From Variovorax sp. Sphag1AA (GTDB taxonomy: Bacteria > Pseudomonadota > Gammaproteobacteria > Burkholderiales > Burkholderiaceae_C), in assembly GCF_014192575.1 (NCBI RefSeq), contig NZ_JACHYC010000005.1:248001-312000 (forward strand): DNA of 64,000 nt, written 5' to 3'. Position 1 is the stretch's first letter. The number at the start of each line of letters is the position of its first letter. The position numbers and the translations under genes are program-made. Shown in pieces: positions 44,946-54,377 of this stretch. Under the pieces are notes generated by a model. It ran no database searches and was not told where the DNA came from. It saw only the letters and a list, made by a program, of their open reading frames with translations.

Positions 44946-45365
44946 ATGTCCGCTTCTTCCAGTGCCAACGTGGCCGCCACGCTCAAGAGCCTCCCCGCCG
45001 ACATGGAGCTGGTGCTCAAAGTCATCCCGATGCCGGCCGACTGCAATGCCAACGGCGACATCTTCGGCGGCTGGGTCATGGCGCAGTGCGACCTCGCCGG
45101 CTCGGTGATTCCTGCGCGCTTCGCCAAAGGTCGCATGGCGACGGTCGCGGTCAATGAATTCGTCTTCAAGCAGCCGGTGCGACTAGGCGACATCCTGTCG
45201 TTCTATTCGAAGCTGGTGAAGATCGGGCGCACCTCGATCACGGTCACGGTCGAGGTGTTCGCCGAGCGCTTCCACTCGCAAGGCGAGTACATCAAGGTGA
45301 CCGAAGCCACCTTCACCTACGTTGCCATCGACGACAACGGCCGCCCGCGTCCGATAGCAGGCTAG
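44946..45365 (+). CDS. Acyl-CoA thioesterase, YciA type
   Basis: 139 residues from the ATG at 44946 (MSASSSANVAATLKSLPADM). Hotdog-fold motifs of YciA are clear: PADCNANGDIFGGWVMAQCD (catalytic Asn/Asp region) and TVAVNEFVFKQPVRLGDILS. It hydrolyses a broad range of acyl-CoAs. It converges on the enoyl-CoA hydratase at the end of the beta-oxidation cluster. Confidence 0.92.
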   Translation: MSASSSANVAATLKSLPADMELVLKVIPMPADCNANGDIFGGWVMAQCDLAGSVIPARFAKGRMATVAVNEFVFKQPVRLGDILSFYSKLVKIGRTSITVTVEVFAERFHSQGEYIKVTEATFTYVAIDDNGRPRPIAG

Positions 45366-45370
45366 CCTGA

Positions 45371-46135
45371 TCAGACCTTCGAGAAATCCGGCTTGCGCTT
45401 TTCCATGAAGGCCGTGAAGGCCTCGCGCGCGGCCGGTTCGCGCAGCATGCGGCCGAAGCTCTTGCCTTCCTCGCCCATGCGCTCCAGCACGGCCGGCTGC
45501 TGCGACTTCTTCATCAAACGCTTCGTCTCGATCAGGGCACTCAGCGGCTTGGCCGCGAGCTTGCGGGCCTGGGCCTGAGCGATCGCGTTGCATTCGGTCG
45601 GCGGCACCACGCGATTGACGAAGCCGATCTCAAGCGCCGCCTCGGCCATGAACGGATCGCCCAGCAGGAGTGCTTCTGCCGCACGGTGATAGCCGAACAT
45701 CTGCGGCACCAGAAGGCTCGACGCCGCTTCGGGGCACAGACCCAGGTTCACGAAAGGCATCGAGAACGCCGCGTTGTCGCCCGCATAGACGAGGTCGCAA
45801 TGGAACAGCAGCGTGGTGCCGATGCCCACCGCCGGGCCGCAGACCGCCGCGACGATCGGCTTCGGGAAGCCCGCGATGCCGCGCAGAAAACGAAACACCG
45901 GTGATTCTTCCGTGGACGGCGGGGCGTTGAGGAAGTCCCCGATGTCATTGCCCGCGCTGAAGATGGTGGCGTCGCCCTGGATCAGCACGGTGCGCACCGC
46001 ACTGTCCTGCTCGGCCTTCGCCAGCGCATCGGCGAGTTCGGCGTACATCGCGCTCGTGATCGAGTTCTTCTTGTCGACGCGGTTGAAGGTGATGGTCATC
46101 ACACCGGCTTCGGTGTGGACGAGGATGTCGCTCAT
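45371..46135 (-). CDS. Enoyl-CoA hydratase/isomerase family protein
   Basis: 254 residues from the ATG at 46135 (MSDILVHTEAGVMTITFNRV). The crotonase oxyanion-hole motifs are FSAGNDIGDFLN and VCGPAVGIGTTLLFHCDLVY. Catalytic Glu positions are partly replaced (FVNLGLCPEAASS keeps Glu), closer to enoyl-CoA isomerases than to classic hydratases. It is the last gene of the fad operon and probably handles unsaturated acyl-CoAs. Confidence 0.88.
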   Translation of the reverse strand: MSDILVHTEAGVMTITFNRVDKKNSITSAMYAELADALAKAEQDSAVRTVLIQGDATIFSAGNDIGDFLNAPPSTEESPVFRFLRGIAGFPKPIVAAVCGPAVGIGTTLLFHCDLVYAGDNAAFSMPFVNLGLCPEAASSLLVPQMFGYHRAAEALLLGDPFMAEAALEIGFVNRVVPPTECNAIAQAQARKLAAKPLSALIETKRLMKKSQQPAVLERMGEEGKSFGRMLREPAAREAFTAFMEKRKPDFSKV

Positions 46136-46162
46136 GGTGAGTCCTTGCAAAAAAAGAAGCGC

Positions 46163-46756
46163 TCAGGCGGCAAGCGCCTCGCGCACGAAATCAAGTCGGT
46201 CCTGGCCCCAGAACATCTGCTTGCCGACGAACATGGTCGGCGCGCCGAACACGCCGCGCTCCACCGCCTCCTGCGTGGCCACCTTGAGGCGGTCTTTCAC
46301 ATCCGGGGCACTGGCCAGGGCGATCATTTTCGCGGGATCGAAGCCGGATTCCTGCAGCACTGCACCCACTGTCGCGGGATCGTTCAGGTTGCGCGGCTCG
46401 ACCCACATGGCGCGGTACATCGCATCGACGTAGGCCGGGAAGCGCGCGGGCTCGTGCAGCTGGATGCCGATGGCGCCGCGCATCAACAGCAGCGTGTTGA
46501 TCGGGAAGCTCGGGTTGAACTGAAAGGCCACGCCGTAGCGCCGCGCGAAGCGTGCCAGGTCCTTCATCATGTACGGCCCCTTGGCAGGGATCGTCGCCGG
46601 CGAGTGGTTGCCGGTCGCCTGGAACACGCCGCCAAGCAGCATCGGCTTCCAGGCCAGTTCGGCGCCCGCCTCCTCACACAGCCGCGGCAGCTGCGTGGCG
46701 GCGAGGTACGAAGCGGGGCTTCCGAAGTCGAAGTAGAACTCGACCGATTTCGTCAT
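46163..46756 (-). CDS. 2-hydroxychromene-2-carboxylate isomerase-like DsbA-family protein
   Basis: 197 residues of the kappa-GST/DsbA fold. VEFYFDFGSPASYLAATQLP at the start carries the Ser that activates glutathione in place of the CxxC of DsbA. GVFGAPTMFVGKQMFWGQDR near the end holds the cis-Pro region. Members isomerise hydroxychromene carboxylate in naphthalene breakdown, but many serve unknown roles beside acyl-CoA genes. Here it sits inside the fad operon with short gaps. Confidence 0.87.
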   Translation of the reverse strand: MTKSVEFYFDFGSPASYLAATQLPRLCEEAGAELAWKPMLLGGVFQATGNHSPATIPAKGPYMMKDLARFARRYGVAFQFNPSFPINTLLLMRGAIGIQLHEPARFPAYVDAMYRAMWVEPRNLNDPATVGAVLQESGFDPAKMIALASAPDVKDRLKVATQEAVERGVFGAPTMFVGKQMFWGQDRLDFVREALAA

Positions 46757-46768
46757 GGGGTTGTCTCC

Positions 46769-47515
46769 TCAGAACTTCTCGGACCACGGGCGCAGGTCGA
46801 GCTCGTGGGTCCAGGCATCGCGCGGCTGCGAATGCAGCATCCAGTAGGCATCGGCGATGTGCTCGGGGTTGAGGATGCCATCCTGCGACTTCATCGCATA
46901 GCGCTCGGGGAAGTTGCTGCGGATGAATTCCGTGTCGATCGCGCCGTCGATGATCGAGTGCGCGACATGGATGCCGCGTGGGCCGAGCTCGCGCGCCATG
47001 CTCTGCGCGAGCGCGCGCAACGCCATCTTCGCGCCGGAGAACGCGCCGAAGTTCGCGCCGCCGCGCAATGACGCAGTCGCGCCGGTGAAGATGATCGTGC
47101 CGCGATGGGCGCCCTCGGGCAGTTCGCGCGCCACCATGCGCTTCGCGACCTCACGCCCGTTCAGGAAGCCCGAGAAGCAGGCCATCTCCCAGACCTTGAA
47201 GTACTTGCGCGCGGATTCGGTCAGGATGCTCTCGGGCACGTTCGCGCCGATGTTGAACACCAGCACTTCGATCGGGCCGATGTTCGCTTCGATCTGCTCG
47301 ACTAGCGCGACGACTTCTTCCTCCTTGCGTGCATCGCTCGCGAAGGCGTGCGCCTTGCCGCCTTCGGCCTCGATCTGCGCGACCAGCGGCTGGAGCTTGT
47401 CGAGGCTGCGGCGCGTGACGCATGTGGCGTAGCCGCCGCGAGCGAACCTGCGCGCGATCGCCCCGCCCGTCGCGTCGCCCGCGCCGACGATCAGTGCCGC
47501 CTTGGTGGATGCCAT
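46769..47515 (-). CDS. Short-chain dehydrogenase-like protein with altered active site
   Basis: 248 residues of SDR fold. The cofactor motif is VGAGDATGGAIARRFA rather than TGxxxGIG. Where SDRs have Ser...Tyr-x3-Lys, this protein has TGATASLRGGANFGAFSGAK: the catalytic Tyr is replaced by Phe while Lys remains. NIGANVP replaces NNAG. It may have lost reductase activity or use another chemistry. It lies between the thioesterase and the DsbA-like gene in the fad operon. Confidence 0.85.
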   Translation of the reverse strand: MASTKAALIVGAGDATGGAIARRFARGGYATCVTRRSLDKLQPLVAQIEAEGGKAHAFASDARKEEEVVALVEQIEANIGPIEVLVFNIGANVPESILTESARKYFKVWEMACFSGFLNGREVAKRMVARELPEGAHRGTIIFTGATASLRGGANFGAFSGAKMALRALAQSMARELGPRGIHVAHSIIDGAIDTEFIRSNFPERYAMKSQDGILNPEHIADAYWMLHSQPRDAWTHELDLRPWSEKF

Positions 47516-47519
47516 CGCT

Positions 47520-48353
47520 TCACTCCTTGAAGTAGACGATCTGGTTGCTGGTCACGAGCAGCGCGCCTGTTTCGCTCCACAGCTGCGCAGCCTGATCGAA
47601 GTAGCCGTTGCTGAATTGTTGTCCTGTTGCGCGGCCGAGCAGGTAACCATTGCCAACCTGCGCGAGCAACGAGGCATCGGTGTGGAAGTAGGTGGTGATC
47701 GACACCGTGCCGATCGGCACCGCCGTGGCGCGCCTGAGCCAGACGCGCGGGTAGAAGGTGTCGCTCAGTGCAGCGAGCGATGCGAAGTCGAGAGGGCGAA
47801 CCGGATCGTCGCGCAGCCACATGAGCGTTTCGCTGTGGTCGCCGCTCCCGTCCCATTTCGTCGGAAGCGTGCCGCTGACGGGGCGCATCTCATAGCGCTG
47901 AAGCCACGCCACGCCCTTCGGTCCGATGGAAAGGCGCGGAACCGCCTCGGGCGATGGAACTTCAGGCATGGGGAGATCGTTCGCACCCCATGTCTCGCGG
48001 CGAATCGCCGTGACTGCCGTGCCGGTCGTCGTGACCCGGAGATGGCCTTCCGCATCCGCCTGCGACATGGTGATGGTCCAGTGCTGCGTCGACCGGTTCG
48101 TACGGATCGGGGTCGCCTGGACTTCGAACTCCCCGGCGCCCACGGCGGCGGCGTAGTTCACGGTCAACGCCACAGGGTCGCCGAGCAGGTCGGGGTGTTT
48201 CAGCACGGACTGCAGCATGATCGCCGCCGTCGTGCCGCCGAACGGCCCGACCATGTTCCAGTACTCTTGGCCCATGTTGCCGGTGAAATGCCCCGCCCGG
48301 ATGTCGCTGTGCACCAGCGCGAGGGTCTTGTCGAGGGGATGCGTTGTCTTCAT
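47520..48353 (-). CDS. Double-hotdog acyl-CoA thioesterase family protein
   Basis: 277 residues starting MKTTHPLDKTLALVHSDIRA. It resembles the acyl-CoA thioesterase-like family (N- and C-terminal hotdog halves; NMVGPFGGTTAAIMLQSVLK and ALSDTFYPRVWLRRATAVPI). It should release free acids from CoA thioesters made or left by the pathway. It starts 78 bp after the fadA stop. Confidence 0.8.
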   Translation of the reverse strand: MKTTHPLDKTLALVHSDIRAGHFTGNMGQEYWNMVGPFGGTTAAIMLQSVLKHPDLLGDPVALTVNYAAAVGAGEFEVQATPIRTNRSTQHWTITMSQADAEGHLRVTTTGTAVTAIRRETWGANDLPMPEVPSPEAVPRLSIGPKGVAWLQRYEMRPVSGTLPTKWDGSGDHSETLMWLRDDPVRPLDFASLAALSDTFYPRVWLRRATAVPIGTVSITTYFHTDASLLAQVGNGYLLGRATGQQFSNGYFDQAAQLWSETGALLVTSNQIVYFKE

Positions 48354-48431
48354 GGCGCTCAGTGTGCCTCCGTGACAAAGAGCGGCGCAGTCGTCTTGGA
48401 GACGCCGCGCCTGCTCACAAACCCTGAAAGA

Positions 48432-49631
48432 TCAGACGCGCTCGAAGATGCCCGCAGCGCCTTGGCCCATGCCCACGCACATCGTGACCATGCCGTACTT
48501 CAGCTTCTTGCGCTGCAGGGCATGCACCACGGTGGCTGAACGGATCGCACCGGTCGCACCCAGCGGATGGCCCAGCGCGATCGCGCCGCCCATCGGGTTG
48601 ACCTTGGCCGGATCAAGGCCCAGCGTGTTCATCACCGCTAGCGATTGCGCGGCGAAGGCTTCGTTGAGTTCGATCCAGTCGATCTGGTCCTGCGTGAGGC
48701 CCGCATAGCGCAGCGCAGCCGGGATCGCTTCGATCGGACCGATGCCCATGATGTGCGGCGGCACGCCCTTGCTCGCAAAGCTGACAAAGCGCGCGAGCGG
48801 CTTCAGGTCGAACTGCTTGCAGGCCTTCTCGCTCGCAATGATCAGCGCGCCGGCGCCGTCGGAGGTCTGCGAGCTGTTGCCAGCGGTGACGGTGCCGCGC
48901 GCAGCGAACACGGTGCGCAGCTTGGCGAGGCCTTCGATCGTGGTGTCAGGGCGCGCGCCTTCGTCGAGGTTGACGGTGCGCGTCTTGCTGATGACTTCAC
49001 CGGTCTCCAGATTGGGAATGCGGTCCGTCACTTCGATCGGCGTGATTTCGGCCGCGAATTCGCCGGCCTGCTGCGCGGCGAGCGCACGCTGGTGCGATTG
49101 CAGAGCGAAGGCATCCTGCGCGTCGCGGCTCACCTTCCATTGCTGCGCCACCTTCTCGGCCGTGAGGCCCATGCCGTAGGCGATGCCGACATCACCGTCG
49201 CGCTCGAAGATCGACGGCGACAGTGATGGCGAGTTGCCCATCATCGGCACCATGCTCATGCTTTCCACGCCGGCCGCGATCATCACTTCGGCTTCGCCGA
49301 CACGGATGCGATCGGCCGCCATCTGCACTGCAGAGAGGCCCGAAGCGCAGAAGCGGTTGACCGTGATGCCACCGACGCTGGTCGGCAAGCCCGCAAGCAC
49401 CGCGCCGATGCGCGCGACGTTCAGGCCCTGCTGCGCTTCGGGGATCGCGCAGCCGCAGATGATGTCCTCGATCACCTTCGGGTCGAGGTTCGGCACCGCC
49501 GCGAGCGCCGACTTCAGCGTGGTCGCGAGCAGGTCGTCCGGACGGTAGTTGCGGAAGTAGCCGCGATGCGACTTGCCGATCGGCGTGCGGGTGGCAGAGA
49601 CGATGTAAGCGTCTTGAATTTGCTTGCTCAT
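48432..49631 (-). CDS. fadA: Acetyl-CoA C-acyltransferase (3-ketoacyl-CoA thiolase)
   Basis: 399 residues. The acyl-accepting Cys is in TVNRFCASGLSAVQMAADR, and the C-terminal active site has GGAIALGHPLGATGAIRS and MCVGMGQGAAGIFE with the second Cys. It cuts 3-ketoacyl-CoA to acetyl-CoA plus a shortened acyl-CoA. It follows the FadB-like gene by 11 bp. Confidence 0.95.
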   Translation of the reverse strand: MSKQIQDAYIVSATRTPIGKSHRGYFRNYRPDDLLATTLKSALAAVPNLDPKVIEDIICGCAIPEAQQGLNVARIGAVLAGLPTSVGGITVNRFCASGLSAVQMAADRIRVGEAEVMIAAGVESMSMVPMMGNSPSLSPSIFERDGDVGIAYGMGLTAEKVAQQWKVSRDAQDAFALQSHQRALAAQQAGEFAAEITPIEVTDRIPNLETGEVISKTRTVNLDEGARPDTTIEGLAKLRTVFAARGTVTAGNSSQTSDGAGALIIASEKACKQFDLKPLARFVSFASKGVPPHIMGIGPIEAIPAALRYAGLTQDQIDWIELNEAFAAQSLAVMNTLGLDPAKVNPMGGAIALGHPLGATGAIRSATVVHALQRKKLKYGMVTMCVGMGQGAAGIFERV

Positions 49632-49642
49632 GGTGTGTGTCC

Positions 49643-52042
49643 TTAGTTGCGCACAGGCTTGCCGGTGCTGAGCATTCCCATGATTCGCTCTTGCGTCTTG
49701 GGATGCACGATGAGCGAGCAGAACGCCTTGCGCTCGAGCGTCATCAAATACTCTTCCGTGACCAGCGATCCGGCGTCGACGTCACCGCCAGTGACGACTT
49801 CCGCGATCAGGCTCGCGATGTGGAAGTCGTGCTGGCTGATGAAGCCGCCGTCACGCATGTTGACGAGCTGGCCCTTGATCGTCGCGGCACCGCTGCGGCC
49901 GGCCACCTTGAACTGGCGGCGCAGCGGCGGACGCCAGCCGGCATCGGCCATCGCCTTGGCCTGCTGCAGCGCGACGTAGAGCAGTTCGTCCTTGTTCGGC
50001 ACGATCACGTCGCTATCCAGCAGGTAGCCGAGCTTCTTCGAATCGAGTGCACCGGTGCCAACCTTTGCCATTGCCGCGGCGGTGAAGCCTTCGGTGAGGA
50101 AGGGAAGGATGTCGGTGCCGGTCGATGCCGAAGCGGCTTCAGCAGCACGGCGCGCGATGTAGGTCAGGCCGCCGGCGCCGGGGATCAGGCCCACGCCGAC
50201 TTCGACGAGGCCGATGTAGCTTTCCATCGCGGCAACGCGCTTGGCGGAGTGAACTGCAAGCTCGCAGCCACCGCCCAGTGCCATGCCGCGCACTGCGGAG
50301 ATGACCGGCACGTTGGCGTAGCGGATCTTGAGCATGACCTTCTGCAGCTCTTCTTCCGCCGCTTCGACCGCGCCAATGCCCGCGACCACGAAGGCCGGCA
50401 GCATCGCCTGCAGGTCGGCGCCGACCGAGAACATCTCGTCAGGCGACCAGATCACGAGGCCCTTGTATTCCTTCTCCGCCAGATCGACCGCGGCGGAGAG
50501 GCCTTCGGCCACGTCGGGGCTGATGGCATGCATCTTCGAATGGATGCTCGCGATCAGCACTTCGCCGTCGAGCGTCCAGACGCGCACTTCGCCTTCGTCC
50601 TGGATCGTCGTGCCGGCCTTGTTGGCATCGAGCGCGTTCGCACCGAGCACGCTCTCGGGGAAGAGTTGGCGCTCGTGCACCGGCAGACGGCGCTGCGGCA
50701 CGAAGGCGTTGCCCGATGCGCTCCACGAGCCTTGCGGCGTATGCACACCACCGGCTTCGGCCACCGGGCCTTCGAAGACCCACTTCGGCAGCGGCGCGCT
50801 CGACAGGGCCTTGCCGCTGTCGATGTCTTCCTGGATCCAGGTCGCGACCTGCTTCCATCCGGCTTCCTGCCAGAGTTCGAACGGGCCCTGCTTCATGCCG
50901 AAGCCCCAGCGCATCGCGAAGTCGATGTCGCGCGCGCTTTCAGCGATGGTCGCGAGATGCACTGCTGCGTAGTGGAAGCTGTCGCGCAGGATCGCCCACA
51001 GGAACTGCCCTTGCGCGCCTTCGCTCTCGCGCAGCAGCTTCAGGCGTTCGCCGGCCGGCTTCTTGAGCATGCGGCCGTAGACCTCGTCGGCCTTCTCGCC
51101 CGAAGGCACGTACTCGCCCTTCGCGAGGTCGAAGCGCAGGATGTCGCGCCCTGCCTTCTTGAAGAAGCCGGCCTTGGTCTTCTGGCCAAGGTTGCCGAGT
51201 TCGAGCAGCTTGGCGAGCACCGGCGGCGTCGCGAAGTTGGGATAGAACGGATCGGTCTTCTCGTCGAGGTTGTCCTGCAGCGTCTTGATGACGTGCGCCA
51301 TGGTGTCGAGGCCGACTACGTCCGCAGTGCGGAAGGTGCCCGAGCTCGCGCGGCCCAGCTTCTTGCCGGTGAGGTCGTCCACCACGTCGGGCGTGAGACC
51401 GAACTTCTCGACTTCCTTCAGCGTCGCCAGCATGCCGGCGATGCCGACGCGGTTGGCGATGAAGTTGGGCGTGTCGTGCGCGCGCACCACGCCCTTGCCG
51501 AGCGTGCTGGTCACGAAGGCTTCGAGCTGGTCGAGCACCTGCGGCTGGGTGGTCGGCGTGTTGATCAGCTCGACCAGGAACATGTAGCGCGGCGGGTTGA
51601 AGAAGTGGATGCCGCAGAAGCGTGGCTTGAGCGACTCCGGCAGCGCCTCGCTGAGCTTGGTGATCGACAGCCCCGAGGTGTTCGAGGCCAGGATCGCGTG
51701 GCTCGCGACATGGGGCGCGATCTTCTTGTAGAGATCGAGCTTCCAGTCCATGCGCTCGGCGATCGCTTCGATCACCAGGTCGCATTCGCCGAGCTTGGCG
51801 AGATCGTCTTCGTAGTTGGCCTGTTCGATCAGCCCAGCGTCGGCGACGTCGCCGAGCGGTGCGGGCTTGAGCTTCTTGAGGTTGTCGATGGCGCGGCTGA
51901 CGATGCCGTTCTTCGGGCCTTCCTTGGCCGGAAGGTCGAACAGCACGACCGGCACGCGCACGTTGACGAGATGCGCCGCGATCTGCGCGCCCATCACGCC
52001 GGCGCCGAGCACGGCGACCTTTTTCACTTGGAATCTGGACAT
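49643..52042 (-). CDS. 3-hydroxyacyl-CoA dehydrogenase / enoyl-CoA hydratase, FadN-like domain order
   Basis: 799 residues. The NAD-binding dehydrogenase domain comes first (KVAVLGAGVMGAQIAAHLVN, NTSGLSITKLSEALP, GIHFFNPPRYMFLVELI), then its C-terminal domain. The crotonase domain is at the end (about 500-740, VSAVRGMALGGGCELAVHSA and VEVGVGLIPGAGGLTYIARR). Classical E. coli FadB has the opposite order. This order is that of FadN/FadB-like proteins paired with an FadA thiolase. It does the middle two steps of beta-oxidation. Confidence 0.94.
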   Translation of the reverse strand: MSRFQVKKVAVLGAGVMGAQIAAHLVNVRVPVVLFDLPAKEGPKNGIVSRAIDNLKKLKPAPLGDVADAGLIEQANYEDDLAKLGECDLVIEAIAERMDWKLDLYKKIAPHVASHAILASNTSGLSITKLSEALPESLKPRFCGIHFFNPPRYMFLVELINTPTTQPQVLDQLEAFVTSTLGKGVVRAHDTPNFIANRVGIAGMLATLKEVEKFGLTPDVVDDLTGKKLGRASSGTFRTADVVGLDTMAHVIKTLQDNLDEKTDPFYPNFATPPVLAKLLELGNLGQKTKAGFFKKAGRDILRFDLAKGEYVPSGEKADEVYGRMLKKPAGERLKLLRESEGAQGQFLWAILRDSFHYAAVHLATIAESARDIDFAMRWGFGMKQGPFELWQEAGWKQVATWIQEDIDSGKALSSAPLPKWVFEGPVAEAGGVHTPQGSWSASGNAFVPQRRLPVHERQLFPESVLGANALDANKAGTTIQDEGEVRVWTLDGEVLIASIHSKMHAISPDVAEGLSAAVDLAEKEYKGLVIWSPDEMFSVGADLQAMLPAFVVAGIGAVEAAEEELQKVMLKIRYANVPVISAVRGMALGGGCELAVHSAKRVAAMESYIGLVEVGVGLIPGAGGLTYIARRAAEAASASTGTDILPFLTEGFTAAAMAKVGTGALDSKKLGYLLDSDVIVPNKDELLYVALQQAKAMADAGWRPPLRRQFKVAGRSGAATIKGQLVNMRDGGFISQHDFHIASLIAEVVTGGDVDAGSLVTEEYLMTLERKAFCSLIVHPKTQERIMGMLSTGKPVRN

Positions 52043-52075
52043 GGTGTGTTTGCTACTTGGATTGATGGGCCGCGC

Positions 52076-52510
52076 TCACTGCACGCGGTTCCAGGTTTGG
52101 GTGCGCCAGAAGGGGCCTAGATAGCCTCGGACCTCCAGCTTCTTGCCGCCTTCGATAGGGGTGAAGCTCGCGCGGTACTCCTTGCCGTTCTCGGGGTCGA
52201 GGATCTTTCCGCCTTCCCAGACGTCCTTGCCCTCGGCCTTCTTGCCGCCGCGGATGATGTCGAGGCCGACCATGGGCTTGCCCTTGCGGTCGTCGGTGCA
52301 CTCGTCGCAGGCTGCATCGGGCTTCGCATCCTTGCGGAGCGTCTTCTCGATGCGGCCCTGCAACCCGCCGCCCGATTCGGCGATGCGGATCTCGGCCTTC
52401 GATTCGCCGGTCTTGTCGTCGACGCTGCGCCAGAGCCCCACGGGGCTCATCTGCGCCATCGCCGACGCACTGCCGGCGAGCAGGAGGATCGATGCGAGCA
52501 AGGACTTCAT
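52076..52510 (-). CDS. DUF2147 exported protein
   Basis: 144 residues with a signal peptide (MKSLLASILLLAGSASAMAQ). The DUF2147 lipocalin-like pattern is visible: SPVGLWRSVDDKTGESKAEI, GKPMVGLDIIRGGK and ENGKEYRASFTP. Two Cys are in DAACDECTDD. DUF2147 genes are often placed within fatty-acid operons; a periplasmic lipid-binding role is plausible but unproven. Confidence 0.85.
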   Translation of the reverse strand: MKSLLASILLLAGSASAMAQMSPVGLWRSVDDKTGESKAEIRIAESGGGLQGRIEKTLRKDAKPDAACDECTDDRKGKPMVGLDIIRGGKKAEGKDVWEGGKILDPENGKEYRASFTPIEGGKKLEVRGYLGPFWRTQTWNRVQ

Positions 52511-52515
52511 GGCGT

Positions 52516-54312
52516 TCAGGCCAGTGCGGCGTCGGTGTTCATCAGGGGCGCAGCGCCAGCGCGTGCGGTGCGCATCAGCGTCGCGGTCTCGGGGAAGAGC
52601 TTCGCGAAGTAGAAGCGCGCGGTCTGCAGCTTGGCCTTGTAGAACGGGTCGGTGTTGCCGGCCGCGATCTCGCGCAGTGCGGTGCGTGCCATCAGTGCGA
52701 AGAGGTAACCGAACACGAAGTGGCCCGCAACGCGCAGGTAGTCGACAGCAGCAGCACCGACTTCATCGGGGTTCTGGAAGCCCTTGAAGCCGATCTCGGT
52801 CGTGAACTTGGTGAGCTGGTCGCCAAGGATCGCGATCGGGGTGATGAACTCGCTCATCTTCTCGTTCACGCCTTCTTCTTCCACCAGCTTGCCGACGAGC
52901 TTGCCGAACTTCTTCAGCGTCGCGCCGTTGTTGCCCAGCACCTTGCGGCCCAGCAGGTCCAGCGACTGGATGGTGTTGGTGCCTTCGTAGATCATGTTGA
53001 TGCGGTTGTCGCGCACGAACTGCTCCATGCCCCATTCCTTGATGAAGCCATGGCCGCCGAAGACCTGCATGCAGGCGTTGGTCGAGATGTGACCGTTGTC
53101 GGTGATGAAGGCCTTCACGATCGGCGTGAGAAGCGCGACGAGTTCGCCGCTGTCCTTGCGGACCTTCTCGTCGGGGTGGCCGTGTTCCTTGTCGAGCAGC
53201 AGCGCACAGAGCGATGCGAGCGCGCGGCCGCCTTCGGCATAGGCCTTGGCGGTCATGAGCATCTTGCGCACGTCGGGGTGCACGATGATCGGATCGGCTT
53301 CCTTGTCCTTGGCCTTCACGCCGGAGAGCGAGCGCATCTGGATGCGGTCCTTGGCATAGGCCAGCGCGTTCTGGAACGCGACTTCCGTCAGGCCCAGCGA
53401 CTGGTTGCCAACGCCGAGGCGGGCGGCGTTCATCATCACGAACATCGCGGCCAGGCCCTTGTTGGGCTGACCCACGAGCGTGCCGACAGCGCCTTCGAGC
53501 ACCATCTGCGCGGTGGCATTGCCGTGGATGCCCATCTTGTGCTCGAGGCCGCCACAGTAGATGCCGTTACGGCTGCCGAGCGAACCGTCGGCCTTGACGT
53601 TGAACTTGGGCACGACGAACAGGCTGATGCCCTTGCTGCCCTTCGGCGCATCCGGCAGGCGCGCAAGCACCAGGTGGATGATGTTCTCGGTCATGTCGTG
53701 CTCGCCGGCCGAGATGAATATCTTGTTGCCGGTCAGCTTGTAGGTGCCGTCGGCTTGCGGTTCGGCCTTGGTGCGGAGCATGCCGAGGTCGGTGCCGCAA
53801 TGGGGTTCAGTCAAGCACATCGTGCCGGTCCATTCGCCGGTGGTGAGCTTGGGCAGGTAGGTCTTCTTCTGCTCGTCGGTGCCGTGCGCAGCGAGGGCTT
53901 CATAGGCGCCGTGCGAGAGGCCGGGATACATCGTCCACGCCTGGTTGGCCGAGTTGAGCATCTCGTAGAACTGCTGGTTGACCACGAACGGCAGGCCCTG
54001 GCCACCGAAAGCCGGATCGCACGACAGCGCCGCCCAGCCGCCTTCGACGTACTGCGCATAGGCTTCCTTGAAGCCCTTGGGCGTCTTCACTTCGTGCGTG
54101 GTCTTGTCGAGGACGCAGCCTTCTTCGTCGCCGCTGATGTTGAGCGGGAAGGTCACTTCAGAGGCGAACTTGCCGCCTTCTTCGAGCACGGCGTTGATGG
54201 TGTCCACGTCGACTTCCGCATGCCGGGGGATGGCCTTGAGCTCCTCGGTGACATTCAGGACCTCGTGCATCACAAACTGCATGTCGCGAAGAGGAGGGGT
54301 GTAGGCGGGCAT
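52516..54312 (-). CDS. Acyl-CoA dehydrogenase (long form with C-terminal extension)
   Basis: 598 residues. Flavin and substrate phrases are GTMCLTEPHCGTDLGMLRTK, HKMGIHGNATAQMVLEGAVG and CMQVFGGHGFIKEWGMEQFV. The catalytic Glu is in INMIYEGTNTIQSLDL. A C-terminal domain of about 120 residues beyond the core is typical of the acyl-CoA dehydrogenases with extended C-terminus (DmdC/FadE-like). It does the first step of beta-oxidation for the operon. Chain-length preference is unknown. Confidence 0.93.
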   Translation of the reverse strand: MPAYTPPLRDMQFVMHEVLNVTEELKAIPRHAEVDVDTINAVLEEGGKFASEVTFPLNISGDEEGCVLDKTTHEVKTPKGFKEAYAQYVEGGWAALSCDPAFGGQGLPFVVNQQFYEMLNSANQAWTMYPGLSHGAYEALAAHGTDEQKKTYLPKLTTGEWTGTMCLTEPHCGTDLGMLRTKAEPQADGTYKLTGNKIFISAGEHDMTENIIHLVLARLPDAPKGSKGISLFVVPKFNVKADGSLGSRNGIYCGGLEHKMGIHGNATAQMVLEGAVGTLVGQPNKGLAAMFVMMNAARLGVGNQSLGLTEVAFQNALAYAKDRIQMRSLSGVKAKDKEADPIIVHPDVRKMLMTAKAYAEGGRALASLCALLLDKEHGHPDEKVRKDSGELVALLTPIVKAFITDNGHISTNACMQVFGGHGFIKEWGMEQFVRDNRINMIYEGTNTIQSLDLLGRKVLGNNGATLKKFGKLVGKLVEEEGVNEKMSEFITPIAILGDQLTKFTTEIGFKGFQNPDEVGAAAVDYLRVAGHFVFGYLFALMARTALREIAAGNTDPFYKAKLQTARFYFAKLFPETATLMRTARAGAAPLMNTDAALA

Positions 54313-54377
54313 GTGGAGATCTCCGGAAGTGAAAGTGGAAAGTTGAAAGAGAAAGAAATGGGTCGAGACCGCCGCGG

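Noticed and set aside
49637-52120. An 827-codon open frame on the plus strand opposite the FadB-like gene, and similar long frames opposite many other genes
   Set aside because: High GC content leaves long antisense frames open. The plus-strand product is Arg/His-rich and matches nothing, while the minus strand encodes a clear FadB-like enzyme.
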